Shown: positions 18,043 to 33,548 of the stretch, piece by piece
Numbering within the stretch: position 1 is the stretch's first letter
Layout of the letters: the number at the start of each line of letters is the position of its first letter
Source: Bradyrhizobium canariense
GTDB lineage: Bacteria > Pseudomonadota > Alphaproteobacteria > Rhizobiales > Xanthobacteraceae
NCBI RefSeq assembly: GCF_900105125.1
Contig: NZ_LT629750.1
Span: forward strand, 1,302,001-1,366,000
Reading direction: 5' to 3'
Length of the DNA stretch: 64,000 nt
The notes under the pieces: generated by a model
Database searches by the model: none
What the model saw: only the letters and a program-made list of their open reading frames with translations
What the model was told of the DNA's origin: nothing
Translations under genes and position numbers: made by a program

Positions 18043-18228
18043 ATGCAAAAATCCGACGTTCAATGTCCGAAATGCGAAGCCGGTTACCGGCGCATCGAGG
18101 TGTCTTCTCTACAGGGGGAGCCGGGCGAGTTTTGCTGCCTCATTTGCAATCAGGTTCTGGAAGGTTTCACCGGCGATACCCGCGTTGCTTATCGGCTCAC
18201 GGTACAGCCGGAGAAGACCTTCGGGTAA
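18043..18228 (+). CDS. small zinc-ribbon protein
   Basis: 61 residues from the ATG at 18043. Two CxxC pairs, VQCPKCEAGYRR and FCCLICNQVLEGF, form a zinc ribbon, and the C-terminus RVAYRLTVQPEK matches a small protein I recall from many Bradyrhizobium genomes. No enzymatic motif; probably a nucleic-acid or protein-binding knuckle. The frame extends upstream to 17998, but the recalled homologues begin at MQKSDVQCPKC. Confidence 0.75.
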   Translation: MQKSDVQCPKCEAGYRRIEVSSLQGEPGEFCCLICNQVLEGFTGDTRVAYRLTVQPEKTFG

Positions 18229-18283
18229 GGCGGAACGTCGTCCCATTCACAACACCAATGAGTATATCTCGAGCACCGGGCAA

Positions 18284-18997
18284 TTACCGACCATTGTCGG
18301 TCGTGAGCTCGAATGATTTGACCGGAAATTGGCGATCAATCATCTGAAGCAGTTCCGTTGGTGGACTCGCAAGTTCAGGACGTCGCCAGGATAATTCGAA
18401 CGAATAGTCCGTTTTGTCTGAGTCAGGATTTTGTCTCTGCTCCTGAAAACGTGCGCGATACCTGAGTGGTTCGACCAGCTTGGGCACGTCCTCCAGCACG
18501 CTCCATTGCGCGGGACACGTGATGACCAGCTTCGCGCGGTGCTCGCGAGGAATAGCGATATCGACCCACTTCAGTGCCCAGAGCGTGAGGACCGCCAGCA
18601 GGGTGGCGGCTGTTCCGAGGATCAACTGGCCGCCTCCCAGGCATAGTCCGATCACCGTCATCAGCCACAAGGTGGCGGCGGTCGTGACACCTGTAACGAG
18701 ATCGCCCTTTTTGAGGATCGTGCCACCGCCGATGAAGCCGACGCCGGTCAGAATGCCCAGGGGAAGGCGCATCAGATCCAACACCGCAAACGACTCGGAT
18801 GTCTTCCCGCTCACTGGTAGCAGGATGTTCGTCTGGATCATCGCGACCGAGGCTGCGAGGCTCACAAGGATGGTGGTCCTGAATCCCGCCGCGTGGCCTC
18901 GCGCGCCGCGGTTAAAACCGATGATAGCGCCAGCCAGCATCGTCAGGGCGAGACGGATCGCGATGTCAGACCAGGAAGGCTGAAGGGGGAAATTCAT
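18284..18997 (-). CDS. MgtC/SapB family membrane protein
   Basis: 237 residues. Four to five membrane helices in the first 140 residues include the family signatures GAIIGFNRGARGHAAGFRTT and GVGFIGGGTILK. A soluble ACT-like C-terminal domain follows. MgtC proteins inhibit F-ATPase or act in magnesium stress and intracellular survival; others of the wider family have no known role. The start at 18997 fits the family N-terminus. The PAP2 gene lies 25 bases upstream on the same strand, so the two may be co-transcribed. Confidence 0.87.
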   Translation of the reverse strand: MNFPLQPSWSDIAIRLALTMLAGAIIGFNRGARGHAAGFRTTILVSLAASVAMIQTNILLPVSGKTSESFAVLDLMRLPLGILTGVGFIGGGTILKKGDLVTGVTTAATLWLMTVIGLCLGGGQLILGTAATLLAVLTLWALKWVDIAIPREHRAKLVITCPAQWSVLEDVPKLVEPLRYRARFQEQRQNPDSDKTDYSFELSWRRPELASPPTELLQMIDRQFPVKSFELTTDNGR

Positions 18998-19022
18998 GGG
19001 GCCGGCTTGTGCAATCGACGGA

Positions 19023-19589
19023 TCAATTCCTGTCGCTATCCCGGCCATAGCCGGTAAATCTTCGCAGAAAACGTTCCGTCGCAGCGCCGATCGCAAGCCC
19101 GACCAGCACGTCACTTGTCCAATGCGCGAGCAGCAGGATTCGGGTTGCGACCAGACCGGCACCCACAAGCCATACCGCGTCGCGCTGTTGCCTCGGCAAC
19201 CTCGATGCAGCCGAGGCCAGCGCTCCGACGTGAACGGCATGCCCTGAAGGAAAGGCATCATATTGCTTTCCGGAGAAAGGCACGCCGCGCCAGTGACCGC
19301 GCACGGTCAATCGATCAGGGCGCTCTTGATCGAAGATTGTCTTGAACAGATGCGGCAGCGCCGACGCGACGAGCGTCGTCAACAGAACATGGTCGGCATT
19401 GCGTCGTTTGAGGCGGCTTTGGTTGCGCGTGTAGAGCCACCAGACTGCCGTCAGGGCGCACAGCACGTGTTCATCGGCCCCCCAGGTCAGGATCCCCGCA
19501 ATCTCTTCCGTCGGCGGATTGGTGCGTGACGCAATGGAATTTGCGATCGCAATGTCGGCGGCGGTCGGACGAACGGTGATCAGAGCCAT
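19023..19589 (-). CDS. PAP2-family membrane phosphatase
   Basis: 188 residues with several membrane helices. The three phosphatase motifs are present: KTIFDQERPDR (KX6RP), PSGHA and RILLLAHWTSDV (RX5HXXXD). The substrate is probably a lipid phosphate or undecaprenyl pyrophosphate. It is the upstream partner of the MgtC-like gene. Confidence 0.86.
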   Translation of the reverse strand: MALITVRPTAADIAIANSIASRTNPPTEEIAGILTWGADEHVLCALTAVWWLYTRNQSRLKRRNADHVLLTTLVASALPHLFKTIFDQERPDRLTVRGHWRGVPFSGKQYDAFPSGHAVHVGALASAASRLPRQQRDAVWLVGAGLVATRILLLAHWTSDVLVGLAIGAATERFLRRFTGYGRDSDRN

Positions 19590-19788
19590 TTCGGGGCACT
19601 CACGTACGGGAGTAATAAACGTCCGTCACATGCGCGAGTTCCGGCGGTGGAACATCCTCACGAGATTAGCAGGGGCCCGTGAATCTCTTCGGGATGGCAG
19701 AATGTTTCAGATGCAAAACCGGCGCGATGCGACAAGCGCCACTTGTCAGCCAGCAAGATCGGCCAGCACGCCATATTCGTGAAGCTGT

Positions 19789-21285
19789 CTAGCCGGAAAC
19801 CCGCCGGGGGGAGCCGGTGGAAAGGACGGTGCTAAACCGCTCATTCAGCTCCGGCATCGGCATTTTTCCTACCAATGGGATCACGAGCTTGCAGAGCAGG
19901 CCTTCGGCGCGCCAGTCGAACAGGGCCTGCCCGCCCAGCTGCGATTCGACGCTTGCCATCAGGCTCCTTGTTCCGAACCCGCGAGATGTCGGCGGTTGCA
20001 CCAACGGACCGCCTGTCTCTTCCCACCTCAGAACAAGGACGTCATCCGCGACGTCCCATCTGATGGACAACCGCCCCGACAACGTGGATAGCGCGCCATA
20101 CTTGGCCGAGTTGGTCACGAGCTCGTGCAAGGCCAGCGCCAGGGTTTGCGCGGTTGCCGGCTGCAACTGCACTTCGGAACCCAGCAGCCGGATCTGGCCG
20201 CTTATGGAATACGGCGCAAGTTCCTGTTCAACCAGGTTGCTGATTTCGGCGCCCTGCCAGCTCGACAATGAGAGGATCGTGTGAACGCGGGCGAGGGCGC
20301 TGATACGCCCCTCCACGGCATTGACATAGGTTTTGACGTTGTCGGCTCGTGTCAGCCGAACAATCGATTGAGCCAGCGCCAACGCATTCTTGGCGCGGTG
20401 ATCGACCTCCCGGGTCAGCAGACTCTGCCGCTCTTCCGCGCGTTTACGTTCGGTAATATCCACGGTGACGCCGCTGACGCGCACGACACGGCCGTTCTTG
20501 TCGATCGTCGCCGCCGCTGTGCCGGCGCACCAGCGCATCTCGCCATCGCGCCGATAGATCCGGAATTCCGCTTCATACGACCGTGCGCCTTTGGTCAATT
20601 CAGCGATCGCCTTGCGCAAGTCGCTGACGTCGTCGGGGTGCAACTGCGCCTCGATATTCGCCGAGGTCACTTCGAAGCTTTGCGGGTCGACGCCAAAAAT
20701 CCGATATTGTCCTTCGTCCCACATCCAGTCGCCATTGAGCCAGTCCCAATCCCAGGACCCCATCTTGCCCGCGGCAATAGCCATGCTGCGGCGCTGCTCG
20801 CTTTCGACCAGCTGCGTCGTCGATTTCTGAAGCTCCGCCGTTCGAGCGCGAACGCGGTCTTCGAGCTCGGCGTTGAGACGCTCCAATTGTCGGGTCTTGC
20901 GATAAAGCTCGGCGAATACCTTTATCTTTGCCCGCAATACTTCGGGCACCACGGGTACCGGGACGTAGTCGACCGCGCCCATTTCGTAACCGCGCAGGCG
21001 ATCAATATCGCTGACCTGAATGGCCGAGATGAAGATCATCGACGTCTTCTGGAAGCGGGGATGCTCGCGGATCATGGCCGCGAGTTCAAACCCGTCCAGC
21101 TCCGGCATGCAGACATCGACCAGGATGATCGCGATTTCGTTCTTGAGCAGGATTTCGAGCGCTTCGCGGCCCGAGGCTGCGACGACGAGGTTTTCGCCGA
21201 GCTCCTTTAGAATGACTTCATAGGCGAGCAGCTTGGCGGGCTGATCGTCGACCAGAAGAATGTTTACCTTTTCATGGTCCATCAT
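19789..21285 (-). CDS. receiver-PAS-HWE histidine kinase
   Basis: 498 residues. Receiver domain 1-120 (NILLVDDQPAKLL, phospho-Asp in ILVDVCMPELDG), coiled coil to about 170, PAS/PAC fold about 175-310, then an HWE kinase core: H-box EVDHRAKNALALAQS, N-box ALHELVTNSAKYGALS, the WxE element RWEETGGP and G-box GFGTRSL. The switch Lys of the receiver is in an unusual DYVPVPVVPE context that is normal for this subfamily. No membrane segment. It starts 10 bases after the giant HAMP kinase, so the two are co-translated and likely act together. Confidence 0.9.
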   Translation of the reverse strand: MMDHEKVNILLVDDQPAKLLAYEVILKELGENLVVAASGREALEILLKNEIAIILVDVCMPELDGFELAAMIREHPRFQKTSMIFISAIQVSDIDRLRGYEMGAVDYVPVPVVPEVLRAKIKVFAELYRKTRQLERLNAELEDRVRARTAELQKSTTQLVESEQRRSMAIAAGKMGSWDWDWLNGDWMWDEGQYRIFGVDPQSFEVTSANIEAQLHPDDVSDLRKAIAELTKGARSYEAEFRIYRRDGEMRWCAGTAAATIDKNGRVVRVSGVTVDITERKRAEERQSLLTREVDHRAKNALALAQSIVRLTRADNVKTYVNAVEGRISALARVHTILSLSSWQGAEISNLVEQELAPYSISGQIRLLGSEVQLQPATAQTLALALHELVTNSAKYGALSTLSGRLSIRWDVADDVLVLRWEETGGPLVQPPTSRGFGTRSLMASVESQLGGQALFDWRAEGLLCKLVIPLVGKMPMPELNERFSTVLSTGSPRRVSG

Positions 21286-21295
21286 CGAGGGCGGC

Positions 21296-27583
<6,288 letters not shown>

Positions 27584-27890
27584 GGCATTCCCCAGCAAGA
27601 CGCGGCGCCGAATCTAAATTGGTGCAGCGGATTCCGCATAGAAGCCGTTGCAAAATGCCAAATCAAGAAAGAAAATAAGGACTTACAAAGAAATTGGAAC
27701 TCGCTCGATTGGCCAAGAAAGGCAACTTGACCGCGGGCAAATTGTTCCAAGAGCGACAAATTTTTCCCCGTATTTCTGATCCGGCGTCGAATCACGGCGG
27801 CGAGCGGCGAGGGCTCGATCGGCGATCCCTGCTGCAAGTTCCTCAAGCCCGGAAAATGATCCTGCAGTCCGGAAAGTGGAGGGCCCGTTC
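27584..27890. other. intergenic region upstream of the giant kinase
   Basis: About 307 bases with no protein-like frame. It should hold the promoter for the minus-strand kinase operon. No operator motif recognised. Confidence 0.4.
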
Positions 27891-28095
27891 TCAGCCGATC
27901 TCCCGATCCAGCGCAAAGTCGTCCAGCAGTGGCGAAGTGTGGCCAGCAATCCTTGCCGCGATCAATTCGGCGGCGAGGTAACTGAACGTAATGCCGTTGC
28001 CGCCATAGCCGTATGCCGCAAACACGTTCTTTACGCCTGGGACAGCCCCTATCAACGGCAAGCCATCGCGCGTGGTGTCAAAGGTGCCCTTTGGC
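27891..28095 (-). pseudogene. C-terminal remnant of an FAD-dependent amine/amino-acid oxidoreductase
   Basis: The minus-strand frame ending with TGA at 27893-27891 reads FDTTRDGLPLIGAVPG, then FAAYGYGGNGITFSYLAAEL and RIAGHTSPLLDDFALDRE. This is the conserved FAD-binding C-terminus of DAO-type oxidoreductases (glycine oxidase/PuuB-like). Only the last ~68 residues remain. Upstream it runs, one frame off, straight into the truncated SDR gene, so about 85% of the gene has been deleted. Confidence 0.75.
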
Positions 28096-28753
28096 CCAAC
28101 TGCTTGGCGAGCGACTTCACGTAATTCATGGTCGCGGCCTTGGTTTGCGCATAGTCGTACAACTCCGGTGAGGGATCGTAAGCCTGCTCCGACGCCGTGC
28201 CGATGATGGCGGCTCCGGGCTTCAGATGCGGCAGCGCCGCCTTGATGATCCAGAACGGCGCATAGATGTTGGTCTTCATCGTCGCGTCGAAATCTTCCGA
28301 GGAGACATCAAGAATGGATTCGCGCGACTGCTGACGTCCGGCATTGTTGACGACGATGTCGAGACCGCCCAATCCCTTGACGGCGCGCTCGACCAACTCC
28401 CGGCAGAATTTCTCGTTTCTAATGTCGCCGGGTATCGCCAGACCGATCCGCCCCTCGGCCTTGATGAGCGCCATGACTTCCTGGGCGTCAGGTTCTTCGG
28501 TCGGAAAATAATTGATGGCGACGTCGGCGCCTTCACGCGGGAAGGCAATCGCGGCTGCGCGGCCCATCCCGGAATCGCCGCCGGTAATCAGCGCCTTTCG
28601 TCCTGCCAGCCGACCCGATCCGCGATAGCTCTGTTCGCCATGATCGGGTCGGGGGTCCATTTTGCTCGCAAGACCAGGCCAGGGTTGCGACTGCTTCTTG
28701 TAAGGCGGCTTGGGATATTTGCCCCTCGGATCACCGAGTTCGTGAGCAGCCAT
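28052..28753 (-). pseudogene. short-chain dehydrogenase truncated by deletion (YghA/YhdF-like)
   Basis: The frame opens at 28753 and is SDR-like to about residue 220. It has the TGGDSGMGRA cofactor motif, NNAGRQQ, the catalytic YDYAQTKAA (Tyr-x-x-x-Lys) and MNYVKSLAKQLG. Family members should continue with IRVN...APGPIWTPL. Instead the frame reads 14 foreign residues and stops at 28052. The N-terminal extension (PPYKKQSQPWPG) is typical of the general-stress SDRs near YghA. The lost C-terminus carries the substrate loop and dimer interface, so a working enzyme is unlikely. Confidence 0.8.
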
Positions 28754-28967
28754 GGGCTGGTTCCCTTTCGCCGTTGCGCCACTAAGCGAGGCCGGGACCG
28801 GCGAGATTGCCGCGGCACTCGATTCTCCATTCGTCGCGGCACGTCAACATCCGAAGTAGCCGATCGTTTCCGCCCGCACCGGTCGCGCTCGAATAAAACG
28901 GCCGACGTCGAGCAAGAGCGCGAGGAACTATTGCCCTTGGCGCCTGTTGCACGATCTGATCGTCTAA

Positions 28968-29342
28968 ATGGAGAACCCGATGACGATGAATGAAAACGAG
29001 ACCGGAAGCTTGATCGGAAGCGACAAGGTTGAGGGCACCGCGGTTTACGGATCTGATGACAGCAAGATCGGCTCGATCGAACGCGTGATGATCGACAAGG
29101 TCAGCGGAAGGGTGTCCTACGCTGTGCTGGGCTTCGGCGGCTTTTTGGGTTTGGGAAACGACCACTATCCGCTGCCGTGGCAATCGCTGAAGTATGACAC
29201 CCGCCTCGGCGGATACGTTACCGGCGTGACCGAGAAGCAACTTCGCGCCGCACCGAAATACGGCAACGATGCCGATTGGAACTGGGGCGATGTAACGCGT
29301 AACCGCGCGCTCGATGATTATTACGGCGTGCCCATCGCCTGA
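28968..29342 (+). CDS. PRC-barrel domain protein
   Basis: 124 residues. The PRC barrel is in about 12-85, with GTAVYGSDDSKIGSIERVMI and VSYAVLGFGGFLGLGNDHYP, a form common in Bradyrhizobium general-stress loci. No signal peptide or membrane helix. It may start at the second ATG (28980). It is divergent from the truncated SDR gene. Confidence 0.85.
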   Translation: MENPMTMNENETGSLIGSDKVEGTAVYGSDDSKIGSIERVMIDKVSGRVSYAVLGFGGFLGLGNDHYPLPWQSLKYDTRLGGYVTGVTEKQLRAAPKYGNDADWNWGDVTRNRALDDYYGVPIA

Positions 29343-29463
29343 ATACGCTTCGGATCGGGCCCGGCTCACATGCGCGCGGGGGGCCAATCGTTCGCCGCTT
29401 GATGTCACCACGGCAGCGTTAGACCGCCGCGCCATATCGACCTTGGCTTTTCAGGAGTTTGCG

Positions 29464-29898
29464 ATGAAATCGAAATCCGTCGCGAGAGGCGAGCAGCGGA
29501 CCTTTGTTCTGATCCTCGATCAGGGAGAGGAGGCGTTCAAAGCCATCATCGACTTCGCCAACAAAGAAAACGTCAGCGGCGCCTCGGTATCGGCGGTGGG
29601 TGCCTTTGCCGAAGCTAAGGTCGGATGGTTCGATCTCGCCGCCAAAAACTACAGGCCGATTGCGGTCGGTGAGCAATGCGAGGTCCTTAGCCTCATAGGG
29701 GACGTAGCGCAGGGCGACGACGGCAAGGCCAGTCTCCACCTTCACGCTGTGCTCGGCCTGCAAGACGGCTCGGTGCGGGGCGGTCACTTTCTGTCTGGTT
29801 CCGTGCGGCCCACGCTCGAAGTCACGATCACGGAATCGATGGCGCATCTGCGCCGGAAGAAACGGCCTGATCTGGGCATTGCCCTGATCGATATCTAA
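29464..29898 (+). CDS. PCC/DUF296 domain protein
   Basis: 144 residues from the ATG at 29464, preceded by AGGAG. DUF296 features are GASVSAVGAFAEAKVGWFD, the metal-site-like LHLHAVLGLQDGSVRGGH (His-x-His plus distal His) and the C-terminal RPTLEVTITE. Bacterial members are small trimeric proteins of unclear function, sometimes called DNA-binding by analogy with plant AT-hook proteins; no AT-hook is present here. Confidence 0.85.
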   Translation: MKSKSVARGEQRTFVLILDQGEEAFKAIIDFANKENVSGASVSAVGAFAEAKVGWFDLAAKNYRPIAVGEQCEVLSLIGDVAQGDDGKASLHLHAVLGLQDGSVRGGHFLSGSVRPTLEVTITESMAHLRRKKRPDLGIALIDI

Positions 29899-29917
29899 AC
29901 CTGCCGCGCGGGCAGGT
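29899..29917 (+). terminator. possible terminator hairpin after the DUF296 gene
   Basis: ACCTGCC at 29899-29905 pairs with GGCAGGT at 29911-29917 directly after the stop codon, loop of 5. There is no T tract, so intrinsic termination is uncertain. Confidence 0.35.
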
Positions 29918-30030
29918 GTTCCGGCCTGCAGAAAGCGCGCTCCGCGCTTGCGGCGAGGCGGATCGACCCCGTCGACAGGTTTTTCGGGGAACCCTAAAAA
30001 AACTCAGGTTTTCTTAATCATAGCCGGCCC

Positions 30031-30300
30031 ATGATTCGCTTCATGTCGAAACCGACGAAACACTCCAAGCGAGAGGTTCGGCGGATCCGCCGTTTATCGG
30101 CATGGATCACGGTGCAAGGTCGGCTGAACAGTGAGTGCCAGGTTCTCGACGTCTCAAAAGGAGGCGCGAAAATTGTTACGCCGACGCCCGCTGCCGTACC
30201 GGATCAATTTCAACTTAGTTTTTTTCAGGGAGATCAACCGCGAAGTTGCGAAGTTATTTGGCGGCATGGCAAGGTGTTAGGCGTCAAGTTCGCTCAGTGA
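30031..30300 (+). CDS. PilZ domain protein
   Basis: 89 residues. The motif VRRIRRLSAWI resembles the Arg-rich PilZ entry and CQVLDVSKGGAKI is the D/NxSxxG motif; EVIWRHGKVLGVKF closes the barrel. Probable c-di-GMP sensor acting alone. A start at 30043 (MSKPTKH) is equally possible. It resembles the PilZ protein at 14626 only in domain type. Confidence 0.78.
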   Translation: MIRFMSKPTKHSKREVRRIRRLSAWITVQGRLNSECQVLDVSKGGAKIVTPTPAAVPDQFQLSFFQGDQPRSCEVIWRHGKVLGVKFAQ

Positions 30301-30409
30301 CGATGTAAAAACTGTCTTCCTTTGCTTCGTCGGCTTCCGGCGTGCCCGGTAGTGATCCCCGCTCGACGTGGCGGTTTGCGCTCGCAAGCGCAGCGGCTAC
30401 GATGCTCGC

Positions 30410-30928
30410 ATGGCACGCATACTCATTGGGCTATTTGGCTTTTGTGCACTCTTAGCAGTGCTGCCATCTGTGCAGGCGCGCAGCCTGCGAGTTGCCATCT
30501 TCGATTTCGAATTGATTGACACGAGCCTTGAAGGGGCGACGAACGGCCCACGGGCCGATGAAACGGCCCGCTTGGCGCGGCTCGGTGAGCAATTGCGCAC
30601 GCTCGTGACAAGCTCTGGCAAGCTTGAAGTCATCGACATTGCTCCGGTGCGGGCTGAGGCACACCAGGCGAGCCTTCAGGCATGTGGTGGCTGCGACGCC
30701 GATTTCGCGCAAAAACTTGGCGCCGAGATTTCGATAACTGGCACCGTGCAGAAAGTTTCGAACCTGATCCTTAACATCAATCTGTATGCCCGAGTCGTGG
30801 CAACGAAAGAGCCCTTGGTCGCCATGAGCGTGGACATACGCGGCAACACTGACGAGTCCTGGTCCCGCGGGCTCGAATATCTAGTGCGCACGCGTTTGCT
30901 CCCGTCGGAGAACCAAGACCCGCAATAG
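30410..30928 (+). CDS. secreted DUF3280/DUF2380-type protein
   Basis: 172 residues from the ATG at 30410. A signal peptide ends around SVQA|RSLRVAI. The body begins RVAIFDFELIDTSLEG and has LQACGGCDADFAQKLGA and VDIRGNTDESWSRGLEYL, which I recall from a family annotated DUF3280 or DUF2380 in Bradyrhizobium and methylotrophs. The fold resembles the TolB N-domain-like CsgG/FlgT type. Periplasmic; the two Cys in CGGC could form a disulfide or redox pair. Function unknown. Confidence 0.75.
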   Translation: MARILIGLFGFCALLAVLPSVQARSLRVAIFDFELIDTSLEGATNGPRADETARLARLGEQLRTLVTSSGKLEVIDIAPVRAEAHQASLQACGGCDADFAQKLGAEISITGTVQKVSNLILNINLYARVVATKEPLVAMSVDIRGNTDESWSRGLEYLVRTRLLPSENQDPQ

Positions 30929-31234
30929 CCGTGCGCACCTGGGACGCCGCCGCGCAGGCGCGCTGGGCATCATTGCGGGCCAGAAGTGGTCACTGATCTC
31001 GTTTCAGCTTGTGGCTGTCTCAGCTGTGGTCTTTGCGATCGGGATTGAAAGCCCGCTCGACCTTCCGGTTGACCGCCTGAAGGAATCCCATTTATGCGAA
31101 CATTATCGGCCCGCTGCCGATCGTGGACGTTGATAAGTTGAGGAGGCGGGTCATGCAGTCGGGTCATTGCAAATCTGCCGCTAGCGATCAGGGGACATCA
31201 ACGCGCACGTCATCTGACTAATGGAGCAAACGAG
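30929..31234 (+). other. intergenic region with one possible 22-codon ORF
   Basis: About 300 bases. An ATG at 31153 follows a near-perfect GAGGAGG site but its frame ends after 22 codons at 31221. That may be a leader peptide or chance. Nothing else protein-like is seen. Confidence 0.35.
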
Positions 31235-31435
31235 ATGCGATCCGTTTTGGCCTTTGGCCTATTGATCACTTTGTGCGCTTTTGCCAACGCCGCCACTGCG
31301 CGGCGTTTCAGGCCGCCCGAGAGCCATCCGCGACCAGTCCAACGTGTTACCGTGCCAAAGGGCTACGCGGTTCCTGGTTGGACCGACGAACAAACCCGCA
31401 GTTGGTTGGATAACGCCACAGGGCCAAAAGGCTGA
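31235..31435 (+). CDS. small secreted protein
   Basis: 66 residues. Signal peptide MRSVLAFGLLITLCAFANA followed by a proline/arginine-rich mature part ending PGWTDEQTRSWLDNATGPKG. I recall the VPGWTDEQT...WLD...GPKG ending from small Bradyrhizobium exported proteins. GGAGC lies upstream of the ATG. Function unknown. Confidence 0.72.
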   Translation: MRSVLAFGLLITLCAFANAATARRFRPPESHPRPVQRVTVPKGYAVPGWTDEQTRSWLDNATGPKG

Positions 31436-31728
31436 TCAGGCTGACGGAGCGGCGGCAGACCGTGCCCTATTGCCGCGGTGAATTTGGGCGTGAAAACCGA
31501 GCGAGGCACGGAGGACAGGGGCGTGGGTAGAAAACCGGACATCTACGAATCGCAATGCGCACGCCGGGCGAATATCTAGAGCGCCGTCCACACGTGACCC
31601 CCATTTCGGACGTCAGGCTCTCTTTTTTGCCTCGAAGGGAATGGAACGCCAATGGAAGCTGTCTTAGAGTACTGCTGCGCAGGATCAATGTTGCGCTGCG
31701 ATCTAACAGCGAAAAAAGGGAGGTAACA

Positions 31729-31977
31729 ATGTTGAATGCTAAATTCCTATTCGGCCTCGCTTTGTTTATTCCGCTTTTTGGTCTCGCGATGCCAGCGGAA
31801 GCACAGAAGGCACAGAAGAGAGACGTTAATGCGATACGTGCTGAATGTTTCAGGCAGGCGAACGAAGCTGCCGCGAGTGCCGGGGTTGGCGCGGCTGCCG
31901 GGAACACTGCTGAACGTAACGCTTTGGGTTATTCTGCCTACCGCGCTTGCGCGCAAAAGAACGGCATTCGACCCTAA
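31729..31977 (+). CDS. small secreted protein with two cysteines
   Basis: 82 residues from the ATG at 31729, preceded by GGGAGGT. The signal peptide ends at AMPAEA. The mature protein is about 55 residues, alanine-rich, with Cys in AECFRQANEA and YRACAQKNG that could form one disulfide. The ORF continues further upstream without support. A strong terminator follows at 32023. Function unknown. Confidence 0.75.
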   Translation: MLNAKFLFGLALFIPLFGLAMPAEAQKAQKRDVNAIRAECFRQANEAAASAGVGAAAGNTAERNALGYSAYRACAQKNGIRP

Positions 31978-32022
31978 GGAAGGGACGTCTCTTAATGCAG
32001 ATCAGCTACCGGAACGTACACC

Positions 32023-32050
32023 AAAGACCGCCTTCGGGCGGTCTTTTTGT
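32023..32050 (+). terminator. Rho-independent terminator
   Basis: Ten-base perfect stem AAAGACCGCC (32023-32032) / GGCGGTCTTT (32037-32046) with a TTCG tetraloop and trailing T run. It lies 45 bases after the small secreted protein gene ending at 31977. Confidence 0.9.
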
Positions 32051-32188
32051 TTTCAGGTTAGCGGCGTCGCCGTCGTTGACGAAGCGGGATCCCTCAAGAC
32101 CGTAAAGGCTCGGCATCGCCGCGCCGTCGTTCGCGCATCGACGAACTGATCGAATAAAGATGCTGATTGCTCCAGTGCATGAGTCTCT

Positions 32189-32362
32189 TCATGGCACTTT
32201 TCTAACCTGCTGCGATGTCAGGCTTGAGTCCGTAATGCGTACCAAGGCAGACGCGGGCCAACCAATCTGAATTTTGGGTTCGCGGCCGACGCGACGGATC
32301 CATACTCCGCCAATTTCGTTAAAATGATTCATGACTTTCTGCCACTCACCAAAGCGATTCAC
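32189..32362 (-). CDS. possible small ORF, 57 residues
   Basis: A minus-strand frame from GTG 32362 (or ATG 32332) reads VNRFGEWQKVMNHFNEIGG and then VWIRRVGREPKIQIGW. Composition is protein-like but the ribosome site is weak and I recognise no family. It could be a fragment of a larger lost gene. The rest of 32051-32633 shows no gene. Confidence 0.3.
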   Translation of the reverse strand: MNRFGEWQKVMNHFNEIGGVWIRRVGREPKIQIGWPASALVRITDSSLTSQQVRKVP

Positions 32363-32633
32363 CGTCTACCAGTTAGGGACGCTTCTCCGAAGGGGGACGG
32401 ACAGGGCACCGCTTTCGCGGCTGCCCTGGGGTAAATCACGTCCAAACCGCTGGCCTTCAATCGCCGGACAGGAGTAGTGTGCAATCCACAGCGGCCCATT
32501 CGTTCAAGAAGCTGTCTCAGATTATCAAACTAACTAATGGCCGAACTGCGAACCCTTCGCTTAGAGAGGAAAAAGGCGGCAAACGAGATGCCTCGATTCT
32601 AAACGGATTTGGGAATCAAGAGGAGAAATTGAA

Positions 32634-32891
32634 ATGCGCAAGATCATTGGAGCCGTAGCATTTCCAGCCCTTGTGTTCACAGCGCTACCGGCATCCGCTC
32701 AACCAACTGATCCCTATGATTATCCCTACTGCATACAAGGCGGGGACTACGGCCTCCCGGGGCTGTGTCAGTTCACAAGCTACCGGCAGTGCTCGGCGGA
32801 GGCCTCCGGGAGACTTGCGTATTGCGCGCCGAACCCTCGATTTGCGTACGGATGGCAGCCGCGCGGCCGACGACCTTATCAGGTACAGTGA
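32634..32891 (+). CDS. DUF3551 family secreted protein
   Basis: 85 residues. Signal peptide to ASAQP, then DPYDYPYCIQGGDYGLPGLC and YRQCSAEASGRLAYCAPNP, the four-cysteine pattern of DUF3551, a family almost confined to Bradyrhizobium and relatives. GAGGAGA is upstream of the ATG. Periplasmic or secreted, function unknown. Confidence 0.88.
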   Translation: MRKIIGAVAFPALVFTALPASAQPTDPYDYPYCIQGGDYGLPGLCQFTSYRQCSAEASGRLAYCAPNPRFAYGWQPRGRRPYQVQ

Positions 32892-33086
32892 ATTGCGGCG
32901 TTATTGACGCTCGCATATGCGAGAGGTTGGAAGCGATAATCGCGACGATCTGCATTCGTGTCTGTTTTCGCATAGCAGTTCTGGGCGTTCGCGAGGCCGC
33001 GCTGGACTACGATCGGCGTCAGAACGAGCGCAGCCCGCTCAACTGGCGCTGGCCACGGTTCGTTCCCAGTGAGCCGGCCTTGTCGT

Positions 33087-33278
33087 TTAGGTTGGGGACT
33101 GCAAGCCCGGCGATGAAAGCCACTCATTCATGTGAGAAGCGGTTTCTAGCTGCCTGATCTTCCTGAGTAGTTCGTCCTTCTTTGGACCTGGTGGGAAATC
33201 GGCTGCTTGCGCTTCTAGGCGGGCCTTCTCGGCTGCAATATGATCATCAAATGTGTGGGAAACAGATCGGCGACGCAT
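33087..33278 (-). CDS. small conserved protein
   Basis: 63 residues, MRRRSVSHTFDDHIAAEKAR then LETASHMNEWLSSPGLQSP. I recall near-identical small proteins in many Bradyrhizobium genomes. Helical, charged, soluble; function unknown. Confidence 0.75.
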   Translation of the reverse strand: MRRRSVSHTFDDHIAAEKARLEAQAADFPPGPKKDELLRKIRQLETASHMNEWLSSPGLQSPT

Positions 33279-33548
33279 GGCGAAAACCTCGTGCTTACGG
33301 ATTCCTAAACCGTAGGGTTATGGGCACCGCCGATTTCCTAATATGCCGCCGACCGCCTGTCCGTTCCAAAGTGAACACAATTCAAATTAGGCCACTGCGA
33401 AAATCAATTAGGCCTGCAAGCGGACCCATCTGCCGCTGCAGCGCACCTAACAGTGCTGCTGTGCTTCGTGCATTGCTGTCGCGCTGTTGGAATGGTGGCA
33501 GTTAGAGTTTATTTGTTTTGCAGCTTCCGCAAAGAGGAGGGGTGTTCG

